64,000 nt of DNA from assembly GCF_028745505.1 (NCBI RefSeq), contig NZ_JAQZZL010000002.1, forward strand, positions 1,984,001 to 2,048,000. The letters run 5' to 3'. The notes under the pieces are model-generated. The model did no database searches and was not told the DNA's origin. It worked only from the letters and a program-made list of their open reading frames with translations. This DNA is from Lentisphaera marina. GTDB lineage: Bacteria; Verrucomicrobiota; Lentisphaeria; Lentisphaerales; Lentisphaeraceae. This document shows positions 17,654 to 26,394 of this stretch, piece after piece. Each line of letters starts with the position of its first letter. The stretch's first letter is position 1. The translations under genes and the position numbers were made by a program.

Positions 17654-19579
17654 TTAATCCTCTTCTACACTCAGGCTTTTGAGCAAGCCTATATTTTTAT
17701 TATTTTCAAAATTGATAATGATATTTTTCGCGGCTTTAGGTGAGTTGAAAATGTATTTAGGCACACCGTTCAAATCACGTTCGATAAAATCTAAGTATGA
17801 GACCAACTTAAAAATCTCAGGAGCTTTTCCGTATATTTTCTGCTGGATTCTAAAGCGTTCTGATTGTGCTCGGGCAAAAGCAATGCGCTGAACCTTCTCG
17901 GTCTCTGCTTCTTCAAGCATTTGCTCTTGATAACTTTTCGCTACACTCAACTCTCTCGTTGCTTTAGTTTGAGCTGAAAAAATATTGGCTTCACTTTCGT
18001 AAACCGCTCCCATGACGCGGTCATGACTCAACACTGTGTCTACGGGTGGGTGTGAAGCTTCGATTTCTAAAAATACTAGGTTGACCCCAAGATTAATAGC
18101 ATCGGCTTTTGCTTGGATGGTCTCTTTTAGTAAATCTGCTGCTTTAGTTCGATTATTCCCCATAAAATTATGATAATCAGCTGTAGATATGTAAGACACC
18201 AACTCTTGTTCGGCTAGGGACTGTAAAACTAACTGTGGATCTTTGTAATTATAGAGATACTTATATATATCTTTCACTTGATAATGAACAGGGATCTTAA
18301 TAGTGAGCATACTCATGGTCGTTTCACCTTGGGCTCTGCTATTAGAAGCTAAATAATTAAAATCTTCAAAGCCTTCATCGTGAGCGCCATGTGATTGGCG
18401 TCCCCAAACGTGTACTTTTTCTTCATTCGAAATCTTATACTCGTCTTCTTCCATTGGAGGAGCTCCTAAAGCAGACGACGCTGATTTAACTTGCCCCACT
18501 GTAAATGTACTTAATTTGTCAACATTGTAAATTGAAATTTCACCCAATGGCCAAGGCAATTTGAAATTCAATCCAGGTTGCAACTGAACAACTTCGCCAC
18601 TTGCATCTCGACTCACTTTACCAAAGCTTTCTCGTATCCCTGCGTAACCAGGCTTAATCTCCACCATTGTAGTCAAGAGGTAAAGCCAGAGTAATTGAAC
18701 CGCAACAATTGGCAATAGAACTTTTTTGAAAACGATATTAAAACTATTTTCTGAAACTCGAATACCAGTCTGATACTCTATCACGTGAACAATATTCGAT
18801 GCTAAACCACCTGGACTAGTTAGGATAGTCAACAAACGACTCTCTAGCAAAAAGGCCCTCTCTTCTTCACTGTGGCGAGGTCGAAATGACTCCATGATAA
18901 CACCCATGATCATTTCTAAAGCCAAGATAGTAAGAGTGATCACAAATACATAGTTGACCTGCTCCCTATAATCAAAAAGATCTAAAGAGGAGGCAATCTC
19001 AAACACCCCAAGAATAAAAAGCATGATGGCCGAACAATAAAACCATCCAGATAAAGCTCGAAGTTTTGAGCTTTTAACATCCCGAGAAACTCCACCGGCA
19101 TAAGAAGCAAATATGAAATAGCCTGCTGCAAGCCCCATAGTCATGGCTGCCGCATTAGCTCCTCTTTTGCTCAAAGAGGCATCAGGGCTAATGCTAAGTC
19201 TTGACCAAAAATAGTATACGGCAATTAGAGTTCCAACCCCAACGCCAAAACAAAAGAGAGAAACCACATAACGCTCAAAAAACATGAGTGATCTTTTTGC
19301 AAAAGCTAAATCAGTCCCTTCCTCTTCTTCGAACAAGGCATCACCAGACACACTCTTGGCTTGAGCACTATATTCTTTGAGTTTCGCCTCCAGCCTGTTA
19401 CTTTGCCATGCAATAGCACCAACCAGGAGTCCAAAAGCTCCTAAATAAATAAAGCTGGAAAAAATCTCTATTGGGTACCACAACTTTAAGGCATATAAAG
19501 ATGATGTGAGTACGAGTGAGGCTATAATGGCGAGAAGGGAAACAAAGTGAATTTTCGAAAATTTCTCTTTGCTATTCAT
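17654..19579 (-). CDS. hflK: Large HflK-like SPFH protein with extra membrane segments
   Basis: This 641-residue protein is longer than typical HflK (about 420 residues). The N-terminal 300 residues contain about five or six membrane helices. The SPFH domain starts around residue 310 (YAGIRESFGKVSRDASGE) and includes NLVFLEIEASHPPVD and a coiled coil (KATRELSVAKSYQEQMLEEA). It is the first gene of a five-gene operon with two more SPFH proteins, a metal ATPase and an ABC ATPase. The extra helices suggest a fusion with another membrane module. Confidence 0.82.
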   Translation of the reverse strand: MNSKEKFSKIHFVSLLAIIASLVLTSSLYALKLWYPIEIFSSFIYLGAFGLLVGAIAWQSNRLEAKLKEYSAQAKSVSGDALFEEEEGTDLAFAKRSLMFFERYVVSLFCFGVGVGTLIAVYYFWSRLSISPDASLSKRGANAAAMTMGLAAGYFIFASYAGGVSRDVKSSKLRALSGWFYCSAIMLFILGVFEIASSLDLFDYREQVNYVFVITLTILALEMIMGVIMESFRPRHSEEERAFLLESRLLTILTSPGGLASNIVHVIEYQTGIRVSENSFNIVFKKVLLPIVAVQLLWLYLLTTMVEIKPGYAGIRESFGKVSRDASGEVVQLQPGLNFKLPWPLGEISIYNVDKLSTFTVGQVKSASSALGAPPMEEDEYKISNEEKVHVWGRQSHGAHDEGFEDFNYLASNSRAQGETTMSMLTIKIPVHYQVKDIYKYLYNYKDPQLVLQSLAEQELVSYISTADYHNFMGNNRTKAADLLKETIQAKADAINLGVNLVFLEIEASHPPVDTVLSHDRVMGAVYESEANIFSAQTKATRELSVAKSYQEQMLEEAETEKVQRIAFARAQSERFRIQQKIYGKAPEIFKLVSYLDFIERDLNGVPKYIFNSPKAAKNIIINFENNKNIGLLKSLSVEED

Positions 19580-19691
19580 GGTCGCTCCTAGGATTCATTT
19601 CTAATTTGAAAAAGTATGTTTTAAAATACCTCTTAAATCAAGGGCAACTAAGCCTAGGAGAGCCCTACTTAGGACAAAACTGTAAATAAAC

Positions 19692-20771
19692 TTAAATTTC
19701 TTCGTAAACAGAGTTTCTTTCTACCGCTCTATAGCCACTTTCAGCTATTCTTTTAGTCAAGTAATCTCGGCTAAGCGCTGGGTTCTCTATCGAACCTGCC
19801 ATCGAATAAATCTTTGTACTATCGTCAACAGTGCCGTCCATATCGTCGACACCATAGTCCAAGGCCTTAAAAGCTTCCTCTACCCCGAGCATGACCCAAT
19901 AAGCTTTTAGATGGGGAATATTATCCAAGAAAATCCTCGCGATGGCGAAGTTTCTCATATCCTCTTCTAAGCTGACTTCTTTCAAGTTACTCATACTATT
20001 ATTTTCATTGCGATAACGAAGTGGAATAAAAGAATTAAAACCCTGTGTCTCATCCTGTAATTGACGCAACCGCGACATGTGATCAACGCGATGCGAGTAT
20101 TCCTCTATGTGACCATAAAGCATCGTTGCATTTGAAGATAAACCAACTCGATGGGCTTCACCGTGCACTTCTAACCAACGATCGGCTGGCGCTTTGCCAC
20201 CGGCAATCTTTCGTCTAATTGATGAATCAAATATTTCGGCACCACCACCTGGCAAAGAATCTAAACCCGCCTTTTTCAAACGAGTCAAAGTCTCTCGTAC
20301 ACTCAATTTGCTAACTTTAGCCATCCATGTCACCTCTACCGCTGTAAAAGCTTTGACGTGTATTTCAGGTCTTACTTTTTTGATAAAGGCAACTAATTCT
20401 TCACCAAATTCAACCCCACGGTCGGGATGAACTCCGCCGGTAATATGAACTTCGGTCAAAGCTCCCACTGGATATTTATCTAATTGAACCTTGAGTTCAT
20501 CAATACCGTAATCCCAAGCCCCCTCCTCTTCAGTTGCCTTTGCTTTGCGAGCAAAGCTACAGAATTTACAGGCATAGACACATTTATTAGTTGGCTCAAA
20601 GTGGATATTTCTATTATAAAAAGTTTTGTCTTGATGTTTATCTTTGCGAATCTGATTAGCTAACTTTTGCAAAACCGCCAAATCAGCCTCTTCATAAAGC
20701 TGAATTGCTTCGAGCTCACTAATCCTCTCACGTCTCTCTACTTTCTTATATATTTCTTGTATACTGTTCAC
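19692..20771 (-). CDS. mqnE: Aminofutalosine synthase
   Basis: This 359-residue radical SAM enzyme shows the cluster motif CVYACKFCSF, TEVHITGGVHPDRG, VKAFTAVEVTWMA and SLPGGGAEIFDSSIR, which together match MqnE better than the related MqnC. MqnE condenses SAM with 3-((1-carboxyvinyl)oxy)benzoate to make aminofutalosine in the alternative menaquinone pathway. This implies that the organism makes menaquinone by the futalosine route. No other mqn gene is adjacent. Confidence 0.9.
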   Translation of the reverse strand: MNSIQEIYKKVERRERISELEAIQLYEEADLAVLQKLANQIRKDKHQDKTFYNRNIHFEPTNKCVYACKFCSFARKAKATEEEGAWDYGIDELKVQLDKYPVGALTEVHITGGVHPDRGVEFGEELVAFIKKVRPEIHVKAFTAVEVTWMAKVSKLSVRETLTRLKKAGLDSLPGGGAEIFDSSIRRKIAGGKAPADRWLEVHGEAHRVGLSSNATMLYGHIEEYSHRVDHMSRLRQLQDETQGFNSFIPLRYRNENNSMSNLKEVSLEEDMRNFAIARIFLDNIPHLKAYWVMLGVEEAFKALDYGVDDMDGTVDDSTKIYSMAGSIENPALSRDYLTKRIAESGYRAVERNSVYEEI

Positions 20772-20792
20772 AAAAAAACCTAACTTTTATTC

Positions 20793-21572
20793 TCATTCAT
20801 ATCTTTCACAAAGCGATAAGTACTTACACTTCTGACATAATGCCATATTTTCTGTGAATGGAAAATCATTTTGAGTATTATTCAACAAGCTTCTTGTCTG
20901 CATAATCATTTCTCGCACATCAAAAAGCTTTTCTAAATCAAGCTTTGACTTCAAAATTACACAAGATTCATCTTTAATTAGTAAATTCCAGAAAACAATC
21001 CCTTCCAGATCCTGACCAAATTGCTTATTAAACGCCAAAGCCTCTAAGGCAATTGCTTCCTCATCTACATTAAGCCTATTATGCTGAACTCTCAAAATAT
21101 TAAGCTCACCTTTGATTCGCCACGCTAAAGAAACAAAAATATCAACTTCCACTTCATCTGTTTCGAATTTCAAAAACTCATTACAAAGCAGCACATCTTT
21201 AACTGGCACCAACCAGGAAAACTCATCTAATTTCAGCAAAGACTCAATCAAGCTGCCAAAGCGCGGATAAAGCAAAAACTCTAAACCCTCTCGATCTCCT
21301 TCTGGATAGCCCATAAGCTCTCTTGAACAAGACAAATCCAAGACCTCGTTTACTTTGCTACTTCTGCGAGCATCGCAAAACACCAGCGGCAAGAAGTCTT
21401 GACTCACAGAAATAAAGATCTCTTCCAAGCTCTTTTCATGGCGCCTATCATATAAACGCCTAGAAAAAAAGTCCCTATCCTTATCAAAGGCATAGAGACT
21501 TTCTAAATAATGATATTTATAGCGCCGCGGGCAGGCTTCATACATGCGCTTTCGCGCCAATGACCAACGCAT
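20793..21572 (-). CDS. PD-(D/E)XK nuclease-like protein with Fe-S cysteines, active site degenerate
   Basis: The 259-residue protein starts MRWSLARKRMYEACPRRYKY, the typical entry motif of Cas4/AddB/RecB-like Fe-S nucleases, and ends with CQKCKYLSLC. The cysteine arrangement (one N-terminal, three C-terminal as C-x2-C-x5-C) is complete for a 4Fe-4S cluster. The expected catalytic segment is altered: VDIFVSLAWR keeps an Asp, but the (D/E)-x-K strand reads ILRVQHNR. It may therefore bind DNA or serve structurally and not cut. No CRISPR or repair gene is adjacent; it sits between mqnE and a pseudopilin gene. Confidence 0.65.
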   Translation of the reverse strand: MRWSLARKRMYEACPRRYKYHYLESLYAFDKDRDFFSRRLYDRRHEKSLEEIFISVSQDFLPLVFCDARRSSKVNEVLDLSCSRELMGYPEGDREGLEFLLYPRFGSLIESLLKLDEFSWLVPVKDVLLCNEFLKFETDEVEVDIFVSLAWRIKGELNILRVQHNRLNVDEEAIALEALAFNKQFGQDLEGIVFWNLLIKDESCVILKSKLDLEKLFDVREMIMQTRSLLNNTQNDFPFTENMALCQKCKYLSLCERYE

Positions 21573-21593
21573 CCCGCTCCTCCTACATCAAAA

Positions 21594-22184
21594 CTATTTT
21601 AAATGACTAGAAATAATTCCAACATCCTGTGCTTCTTGAGCTGCAAATGGCCCATTAGAATCATCACTAAACTGCCATTCGTTAGCATTCCAAGACGCAC
21701 TCAAATCCCCATCTATATCGTCGAAAGTTCCCACAGAGTAAATTATAAAACTATTTGTTGCATTGTGATAGGAATAGCCATAAGGAGTCCCCCAGGGGTC
21801 ATTCACTACGGTACTGGAAGCTCCATCTTCATCATAGTTAACATTACTAACATCATAGCCCTGCTCATTAAATTTAATAAACATTGGACGCTTCCCTGTC
21901 CAATTGTTATCTAAATTATTATCCGCAGCAACTTTAGATAACCATTCACCAAAATTAAACTCCTCATTAACGTCGGCTCCACTCGCCAAGGGATACTGCC
22001 CCCAACGATCGTAATACATTTCAACTGCTGCCTTCAACTGAGCAATCTCACTTTTAGCCTTGGCAATCTCTGATTTCCCTGTTGCAATGGTAAATACCGC
22101 TGTCCCAATACCAAATAAAATAGCAACAATCCCTAAGACCATCATCATCTCTATTAATGTAAATGAGTTTTTCTTACTTCTCAT
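21594..22184 (-). CDS. GspG-like type II pseudopilin
   Basis: The 196-residue protein has a type IV prepilin N-terminus: a short basic leader ending before FTLIEMMMVLGIVAILFG, with the conserved Glu at +5. It continues with a helix and a globular domain with YYDRWGQYP, NDPWGTPYGYSY and IYSVGTFDDIDGD, which resemble the calcium-binding C-terminus of the major pseudopilin GspG. It would be cleaved and methylated by a prepilin peptidase and assembled into a periplasmic fibre. No secretion ATPase or secretin lies nearby. Confidence 0.85.
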   Translation of the reverse strand: MRSKKNSFTLIEMMMVLGIVAILFGIGTAVFTIATGKSEIAKAKSEIAQLKAAVEMYYDRWGQYPLASGADVNEEFNFGEWLSKVAADNNLDNNWTGKRPMFIKFNEQGYDVSNVNYDEDGASSTVVNDPWGTPYGYSYHNATNSFIIYSVGTFDDIDGDLSASWNANEWQFSDDSNGPFAAQEAQDVGIISSHLK

Positions 22185-22411
22185 AATTTCTCCAAAATTC
22201 TAAATACCTTTTAAAGGTATATCTAGTTTAAGCTTATGAACAACAACTAGGGCCTCGCAATTTCAGTTAAATTGAATAATAATACATAAAGACCATTAAC
22301 TTAAGCTAGGCAAGGTCTGCACAGCCTGTAATTACATCATCACAACACAATGTAAATCTGCTTTCTCCTTGATTTCACAATGATCGCAGTAAGCCTAGTC
22401 AAATAAATAGA

Positions 22412-22442
22412 AACCCCCTCAGGACCAAATCCTAAGGGGGTT
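22412..22442 (-). terminator. Bidirectional-looking terminator after the large prepilin gene
   Basis: AACCCCCT-c-AGGA pairs with TCCT-a-AGGGGGTT around a 5-nt loop. Read on the minus strand it follows the stop at 22463 by about 20 bases and is followed by a T-rich stretch. Confidence 0.75.
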
Positions 22443-22462
22443 CCTATAGCTATTATTATATT

Positions 22463-24610
22463 CTACTGAAGCTCAGCAAGCTCAGCTTGTTTTTCTTGTA
22501 TTCTTTCAAGCTTTCTTGCAGCCTTCTTGCTTTGACCTTTTGAAACCGCCTCCTCATATTCGGCTCTTAAATCGACTATTTTAGCCTCTAACTGAGCAAT
22601 CTCTGCAGAATTGTCTACCTCTACAGAATTAGGGTTAGTATTCCCATTATTACCTTGGGCATTCTCTGCATTATTATTTTCTAAGCTATTACCTGGGGCA
22701 TCTTGATCACCATTACCAAAGCCATTGTTTTGATTTTTGGAAGAGTTAACTTCTTCCTCAGAGTTGGACTCATCGCCTTGAGCATTTTCTGCATTATTGT
22801 TTTCTAAGCTATTCCCTGGCGCATCTTGATCACCATTACCAAAACCATTATTTTCGTTTTTTGAAGATTTATCTTTTTGACACATAGCCTCTTTCTCTTC
22901 AGCCGCAAGTACAGCCTCTTCAGCTTCTTCAAGAGCTTTTTTAGCGGCAGCTTCTGCTGCTACTGCGGCTTCAGCAGCTAGCTCTGCTTTTGCAGCTGCC
23001 TCTGCTGCCTCCGCAGCTGCCTTTGCAGCATTATCAGCATCAGTCGTCGCTGTGACAAGCGCTTCTTTAATCTCTTGAACTTGCTTTTCTAAATCTGCTA
23101 CATCTTCTTTCGTAGACACAATTTCAAATGTGGCCAGAACAACTAAATCCTGCATATCATAATATGATTTGCTTTTATTAGTCGTACCTAGTTCCATAAG
23201 AAAAATTACTTGGTCTGCACCAATTGTCACATTACCATCCTTGTCAATGTAATCAGAGAGGAATGTTTTTACAGAATCCTGTCCATTGTAACCACCAACA
23301 CTTGTCGCCTCATCACCATCTCGATACACCATCAAGTTACTCTTACCCTGGAGGTTAGATGAGTCATAATATGAGCTTCTGCCATTTATCGCAATCGTCA
23401 AACCCGTTTCAACATCTAAATCAAGTGTCAAACCCTCTACACCTACAACGTGTTGTGAGTGATTTTCACCATCCTCATTTTGCCATTTGTAAGTATCGCC
23501 TCCAACTGAGACATCAGAATAAATGGAATTTGATGAAAACCCAGATCCTAACAATTCGAATGTCACTCTGACATCAGTATTGACGATGATTTCATTACCT
23601 TTATTATCTTCGGGCAATGTCACATTTTCACTGTCGTAGCCTTGCGGACCATTTTCTAGCGCTTCTTTAGCTTGCTCTAGAGCCTCTTCTGCTTTAGCCA
23701 ACTCTTCTTCAGCATCATTTTTATTTTCTTGAGCTTCTGTAGCTTCTTCTTGCTTAGCCACATCTTCTTGTTTAGCTGCTTCTTGTGCCTCTTCTGCTTC
23801 CCTAGCGGCCTCTTCTGCTTCTTCTGCCTCTGTTGATGCTTCTGTCAACTCATCTTCACGAGCCTCTAATTCTTCTTGAGCTTCTTCTAAAAGAGTTTTT
23901 CCTTCATCTTCGTTTGATGCGTTTTCTTCATCTTCGTTTGATGCGTTTTCTTCATCTTCGTTTGATGCGTTTTCTTCATCTTCGTTTGATGCGTTTTCTT
24001 CATCTTCGTTTGCATTGTTGTTGGAGGCAAGCTCAGCAAAATCAAAAGATCCCGCTTTTAAAGTCTGTGCGATACCTGACTTACTGTTTCCTGAACCGTT
24101 AAAGTAAACAATATTTCTATTACCTTTGTGGTTACCATCATTATTATCAAAAGCTACTAACTTTAAAGAACCCAAGGCGACTCTATCATTACTTGCCACT
24201 TCATAGTCACCGGGAACAAAACCTGTTACTGGCTCAACATATGCCTCCGTGGGAATATAAGAATAAGATGTATAACCATCTAAACCGTTCAATCCTATCG
24301 ACACTAATTGATTGCTATTGTCACCAGGACAAATAAATGTTCCAAGATCAGATTCACTAACATAATCTTCTGCAAATGAGAAGTCATCATGATTGACTAG
24401 GTCTCCAGCTGGAGCTTTTCTGTGGTCCTTTCTGTAAGCTTCGTAAATAGATTGAATTTGTTTGAGGTTATTTAAACAGGTTGTTTTTCTACCCGCTTCA
24501 CGAACTGAGCTACTTGCACTCATAATCAAGGAAGCAAGAATTGCTACAACTGCACAAACGACAATGACTTCCACAATTGAGAAGCGTTTGCTTTTCTTCA
24601 GCGTCTTCAT
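22463..24610 (-). CDS. Large prepilin-like protein with H-X9-NG motif, acidic repeats and coiled coils
   Basis: The 715-residue protein starts with a methylation motif (RFSIVEVIVVCAVVAILASL). A head domain of about 190 residues follows with TTCLNNLKQIQ, a FICPGD cysteine motif and HKGNRNIVYFNGSGN, an H-X9-NG variant of the H-X9-DG signature of PVC prepilins. It then has four perfect NEDEENAS octads, a coiled coil, a beta-rich domain (about residues 325-490), an Ala/Glu coiled coil, and two copies of a NNGFGNGDQDAPGNSLENNN motif before a final coiled coil. It is probably an envelope or cell-surface protein. The head is nearly identical to that of the next gene. Confidence 0.8.
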   Translation of the reverse strand: MKTLKKSKRFSIVEVIVVCAVVAILASLIMSASSSVREAGRKTTCLNNLKQIQSIYEAYRKDHRKAPAGDLVNHDDFSFAEDYVSESDLGTFICPGDNSNQLVSIGLNGLDGYTSYSYIPTEAYVEPVTGFVPGDYEVASNDRVALGSLKLVAFDNNDGNHKGNRNIVYFNGSGNSKSGIAQTLKAGSFDFAELASNNNANEDEENASNEDEENASNEDEENASNEDEENASNEDEGKTLLEEAQEELEAREDELTEASTEAEEAEEAAREAEEAQEAAKQEDVAKQEEATEAQENKNDAEEELAKAEEALEQAKEALENGPQGYDSENVTLPEDNKGNEIIVNTDVRVTFELLGSGFSSNSIYSDVSVGGDTYKWQNEDGENHSQHVVGVEGLTLDLDVETGLTIAINGRSSYYDSSNLQGKSNLMVYRDGDEATSVGGYNGQDSVKTFLSDYIDKDGNVTIGADQVIFLMELGTTNKSKSYYDMQDLVVLATFEIVSTKEDVADLEKQVQEIKEALVTATTDADNAAKAAAEAAEAAAKAELAAEAAVAAEAAAKKALEEAEEAVLAAEEKEAMCQKDKSSKNENNGFGNGDQDAPGNSLENNNAENAQGDESNSEEEVNSSKNQNNGFGNGDQDAPGNSLENNNAENAQGNNGNTNPNSVEVDNSAEIAQLEAKIVDLRAEYEEAVSKGQSKKAARKLERIQEKQAELAELQ
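23903..24012 (-). repeat. 24-bp tandem repeat, 4.6 copies
   Basis: Four identical 24-base units and a partial fifth start at 23903, 23927, 23951 and 23975. They lie inside the large prepilin gene and encode NEDEENAS octads. The identical copies suggest recent expansion and likely length variation between strains. The repeat keeps the reading frame, so changes would alter a flexible acidic linker and not the frame. Confidence 0.95.
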
Positions 24611-24830
24611 AAGGACTCTCCTACATTTTATATATAATTTATCTTAGTTTTCAACGAAATATGCCTAAACACATATTTTAATCTAAAACATTTAAATCTC
24701 AGACTCAAGAGCCACGCAAGTATTTTACTAGCTTTTTTTAATCTTTTTTTAATTTTTCTAGATAAGGCAATGGATTCAAATGAGTATTTAAGTTTTTTAA
24801 GCTACTTTAATAAAATTCAAGTCTACAAAA

Positions 24831-24858
24831 ACAAAAAAGCCCTGCCGAGGCAGAGCTT
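24831..24858 (-). terminator. Terminator after the second prepilin gene
   Basis: AAGC-c-CTGCC pairs with GGCAG-a-GCTT around a GA loop. On the minus strand it is followed by TTTTTTGTTTTTG. It lies about 30 bases past the stop at 24889. The remaining sequence up to the start of the large prepilin gene at 24610 is AT-rich, and only the conserved leader described under the findings is evident in it. Confidence 0.8.
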
Positions 24859-24888
24859 ATTATGATTGGGATGGAAAACTAATTAAAA

Positions 24889-26133
24889 TTAATTTGGATT
24901 AGCTTCTCCGTGAATTTGATGTGTTTGACCATCGGTATCATTTTCAGCATTGTTATTTTCTAAACTATTACCTGTAGCTGTCTGGTCACCATTACCCCAA
25001 CCATTATTACCAGTAATATCTAATCTGAGATATTCACCAAAATCAGGACCGTCTCCACTAGTATTTTCGCCAGCACGAATCCAAACATTAGCAATAATTT
25101 TACCTTCATTATCTCCAGTACCCCAAACAGTTACTTGTGTTCCAGGCAGGCCTTCAAATTTTTCTATTGCGCCATCAGAATACTCAAGCACTACATTGAT
25201 AAGGTCAGCATCAGAATAAGCAGTAATCACTAAACCATCTGTACTATAAATAGCAGACACTTGAGGATCCGAACTTTTACCTTCAACTAAAGTTCCCGTG
25301 ATTGCTTCTGTTGTATAACCACCTTCAAAAGCGCTTGAATCAGATTCTGTATAAATAACATCTTCCCACTTCTTAACTTCACTCTTTTTTGCGTTAGCTA
25401 AATACTCTTCAAGCGTCATGTCTGTATCAGCATTAACTGAATTGATGTAATCATCAAAAGCACTTTCACCGTCGACAAAAGTTTTTTCTTCAACTGGCTG
25501 AGAAACAGGCCCTTCTTCAACAACTTCTTTAGTAACTGAAGCTTTGTCAGCCAAAACAACCTCTTTAATAAATGTACCTGGCGGAACTACTGTAACAGTC
25601 TGAGCAATACCTGACTTACTATTGCCAGAACCATGGAGATAAACAATATTTCTATTGCCATTATGATTACCATTATCTCTATCTACAAAAACAAGCTCTA
25701 ATGATTCAAGATCAACTTCTTCGGTGCTAGCTAATTCATAGCCGTCTTTACGGTAAGAACTATTATTAGCGGTAGCAGGCACATAGTGATATGATGTTCC
25801 ACCTACTAGATCAGCATAAGAAGTAAGCTGGCTAACTGCCTCATCACCTGGACAAACAAACATATCTAGATCACTCATATCTACATAATCTTTAGCAAAA
25901 GAAAAGTCATCATGATTATCTTTATCACCTTCTGGGCTTTTACGATGATCTTTTCTATAAGCTTCATACACAGCTTGAATCTGCTTGAGGTTATTTAAAC
26001 AAGTAGTTTTTTTACCAGCTTCACGAATAGAGCTACTAGCACTCATAATCAAGGAAGCGAGTATGGCGATAACTGCTGAAACTACAACCACTTCCACAAT
26101 AGAGAAGTATTTGCACAATTTTGGCGTCTTCAT
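24889..26133 (-). CDS. Prepilin-like protein with H-X9-HG motif, paralogue of the neighbour
   Basis: The 414-residue protein has a methylation motif (FSIVEVVVVSAVIAILASL) and a head of about 180 residues that matches the 715-residue neighbour almost residue for residue (TTCLNNLKQIQAVYEAYRKD, FVCPGDEA, HNGNRNIVYLHGSGNSKSGI). The rest differs: an acidic linker, a beta-rich domain with VWGTGDNEGKIIANVWIRAG, and one copy of the NNGWGNGDQTATGNSLENNN tail motif. The upstream leader and ribosome site (AGGAGAGTCCTT before the ATG) are also shared with the neighbour. Confidence 0.8.
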   Translation of the reverse strand: MKTPKLCKYFSIVEVVVVSAVIAILASLIMSASSSIREAGKKTTCLNNLKQIQAVYEAYRKDHRKSPEGDKDNHDDFSFAKDYVDMSDLDMFVCPGDEAVSQLTSYADLVGGTSYHYVPATANNSSYRKDGYELASTEEVDLESLELVFVDRDNGNHNGNRNIVYLHGSGNSKSGIAQTVTVVPPGTFIKEVVLADKASVTKEVVEEGPVSQPVEEKTFVDGESAFDDYINSVNADTDMTLEEYLANAKKSEVKKWEDVIYTESDSSAFEGGYTTEAITGTLVEGKSSDPQVSAIYSTDGLVITAYSDADLINVVLEYSDGAIEKFEGLPGTQVTVWGTGDNEGKIIANVWIRAGENTSGDGPDFGEYLRLDITGNNGWGNGDQTATGNSLENNNAENDTDGQTHQIHGEANPN

Positions 26134-26394
26134 AAGGACTCTCCTTTTATATTTATATATAATTTATCTTAATTTCTTAAGCACACAGGATGATGCACTT
26201 CTATAATGTAAGAGCTAGAAGAACTTCAAGACAAGCACTTAATTAATATATTTTTAACAAAAAGATGATTTATTGGCCAAAAAACTTAAAAAACACTCAT
26301 CATCTTGCGTTTTACTGTACTTTTAAAGTATACAAAAAATACTAACTACCAAACACTTAGGTAAATTATAGTTCAAAAGCTATTAAACTTTGTC

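Noticed and set aside
20793..21572. Cas4 of a CRISPR system
   Set aside because: There is no repeat array or other cas gene, and the catalytic strand is altered; a general Fe-S PD-(D/E)XK relative is the safer call.
23833..24102. Plus-strand frame with FLHLRLMR repeats
   Set aside because: It is the antisense of the tandem repeat in the large prepilin gene and has no independent support.
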